NCBI GenBank assembly: GCA_944332505.1
Contig: CALVKC010000076.1
Location: 1 to 5,924, forward strand
Length of the DNA stretch: 5,924 nucleotides
Reading direction: 5' to 3'
Source of the DNA: an uncultured Bacilli bacterium
GTDB lineage: Bacteria; Bacillota_I; Bacilli_A; RF39; UBA660
A model generated the notes under the pieces. It ran no database searches and was not told where the DNA came from. It saw nothing but the letters and a program-made list of their open reading frames with translations. A program made the position numbers and the translations under genes. Shown here in pieces: positions 5,899 to 5,924 of this stretch. Position 1 is the stretch's first letter; each line of letters begins with the position of its first letter.

Positions 5899-5924
5899 AA
5901 AAACTTGCATATAGATAAGTTTTT
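5899..5924 (+). terminator. Possible terminator after the DUF308 gene (at window edge)
   Basis: AAAAACTT (5899-5906) and AAGTTTTT (5917-5924) form an 8-bp stem around a 10-base loop, 11 bases past the stop codon. The right arm is T-rich and runs into the window end, so any further T-tract cannot be seen. The stem has one G/C pair and is weak, so this is a candidate only. Confidence 0.4.

Overview
The window is AT-rich, ordinary-looking chromosome from a low-GC Bacillota bacterium. Likely homes are the Bacilli/Erysipelotrichia or Tenericutes-like gut lineages, but I cannot place it more precisely. The signs are strong A/T third-position codon bias, consensus TTGACA/TATAAT promoters, GGAGG ribosome binding sites, a 200-residue zinc-free type S4, and a glmS gene led by a self-cleaving ribozyme. 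TGA appears to be a stop codon (end of the first gene, in an ATGA overlap with the second), and the visible Trp codons are TGG. This argues against the Mycoplasma genetic code.

Layout: (1) 1-2408, plus strand: a translationally coupled pair of M16-family zinc-peptidase-like genes related to Bacillus subtilis ymfF and ymfH (also called yfmF/yfmH). The first is cut at its 5' end by the window edge. (2) 2394-2431: a compact hairpin terminator shared by the convergent yfmH-like and rpsD genes. (3) 2428-3217, minus strand: rpsD (ribosomal protein S4), with a perfect consensus promoter and a leader of about 150 nt that folds into a long stem with an apparent pseudoknot, probably the S4 autoregulatory site. 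(4) 3245-5264, minus strand: glmS (glucosamine-6-phosphate synthase), a leader containing a recognisable glmS ribozyme/riboswitch, and its promoter. (5) 5267-5924, plus strand: a promoter back-to-back with that of glmS, a six-helix DUF308/HdeD-like membrane protein, and a possible terminator running into the window edge.

The genes are separate housekeeping units rather than one system. The most instructive parts are the RNA elements. glmS is predicted to be controlled by glucosamine-6-phosphate-triggered self-cleavage of its own mRNA, and rpsD by S4 binding to its own leader. The two M16 proteins look like complementary halves of one enzyme: the second carries the zinc site and the first carries the Arg/Tyr pair of the C-terminal domain. 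I see no mobile element, CRISPR array, tRNA or rRNA, and no clear new system. The findings worth checking are the very short first hairpin of the ribozyme, the S4-leader pseudoknot, the terminator built from coding sequence, and the tight divergent promoter pair.
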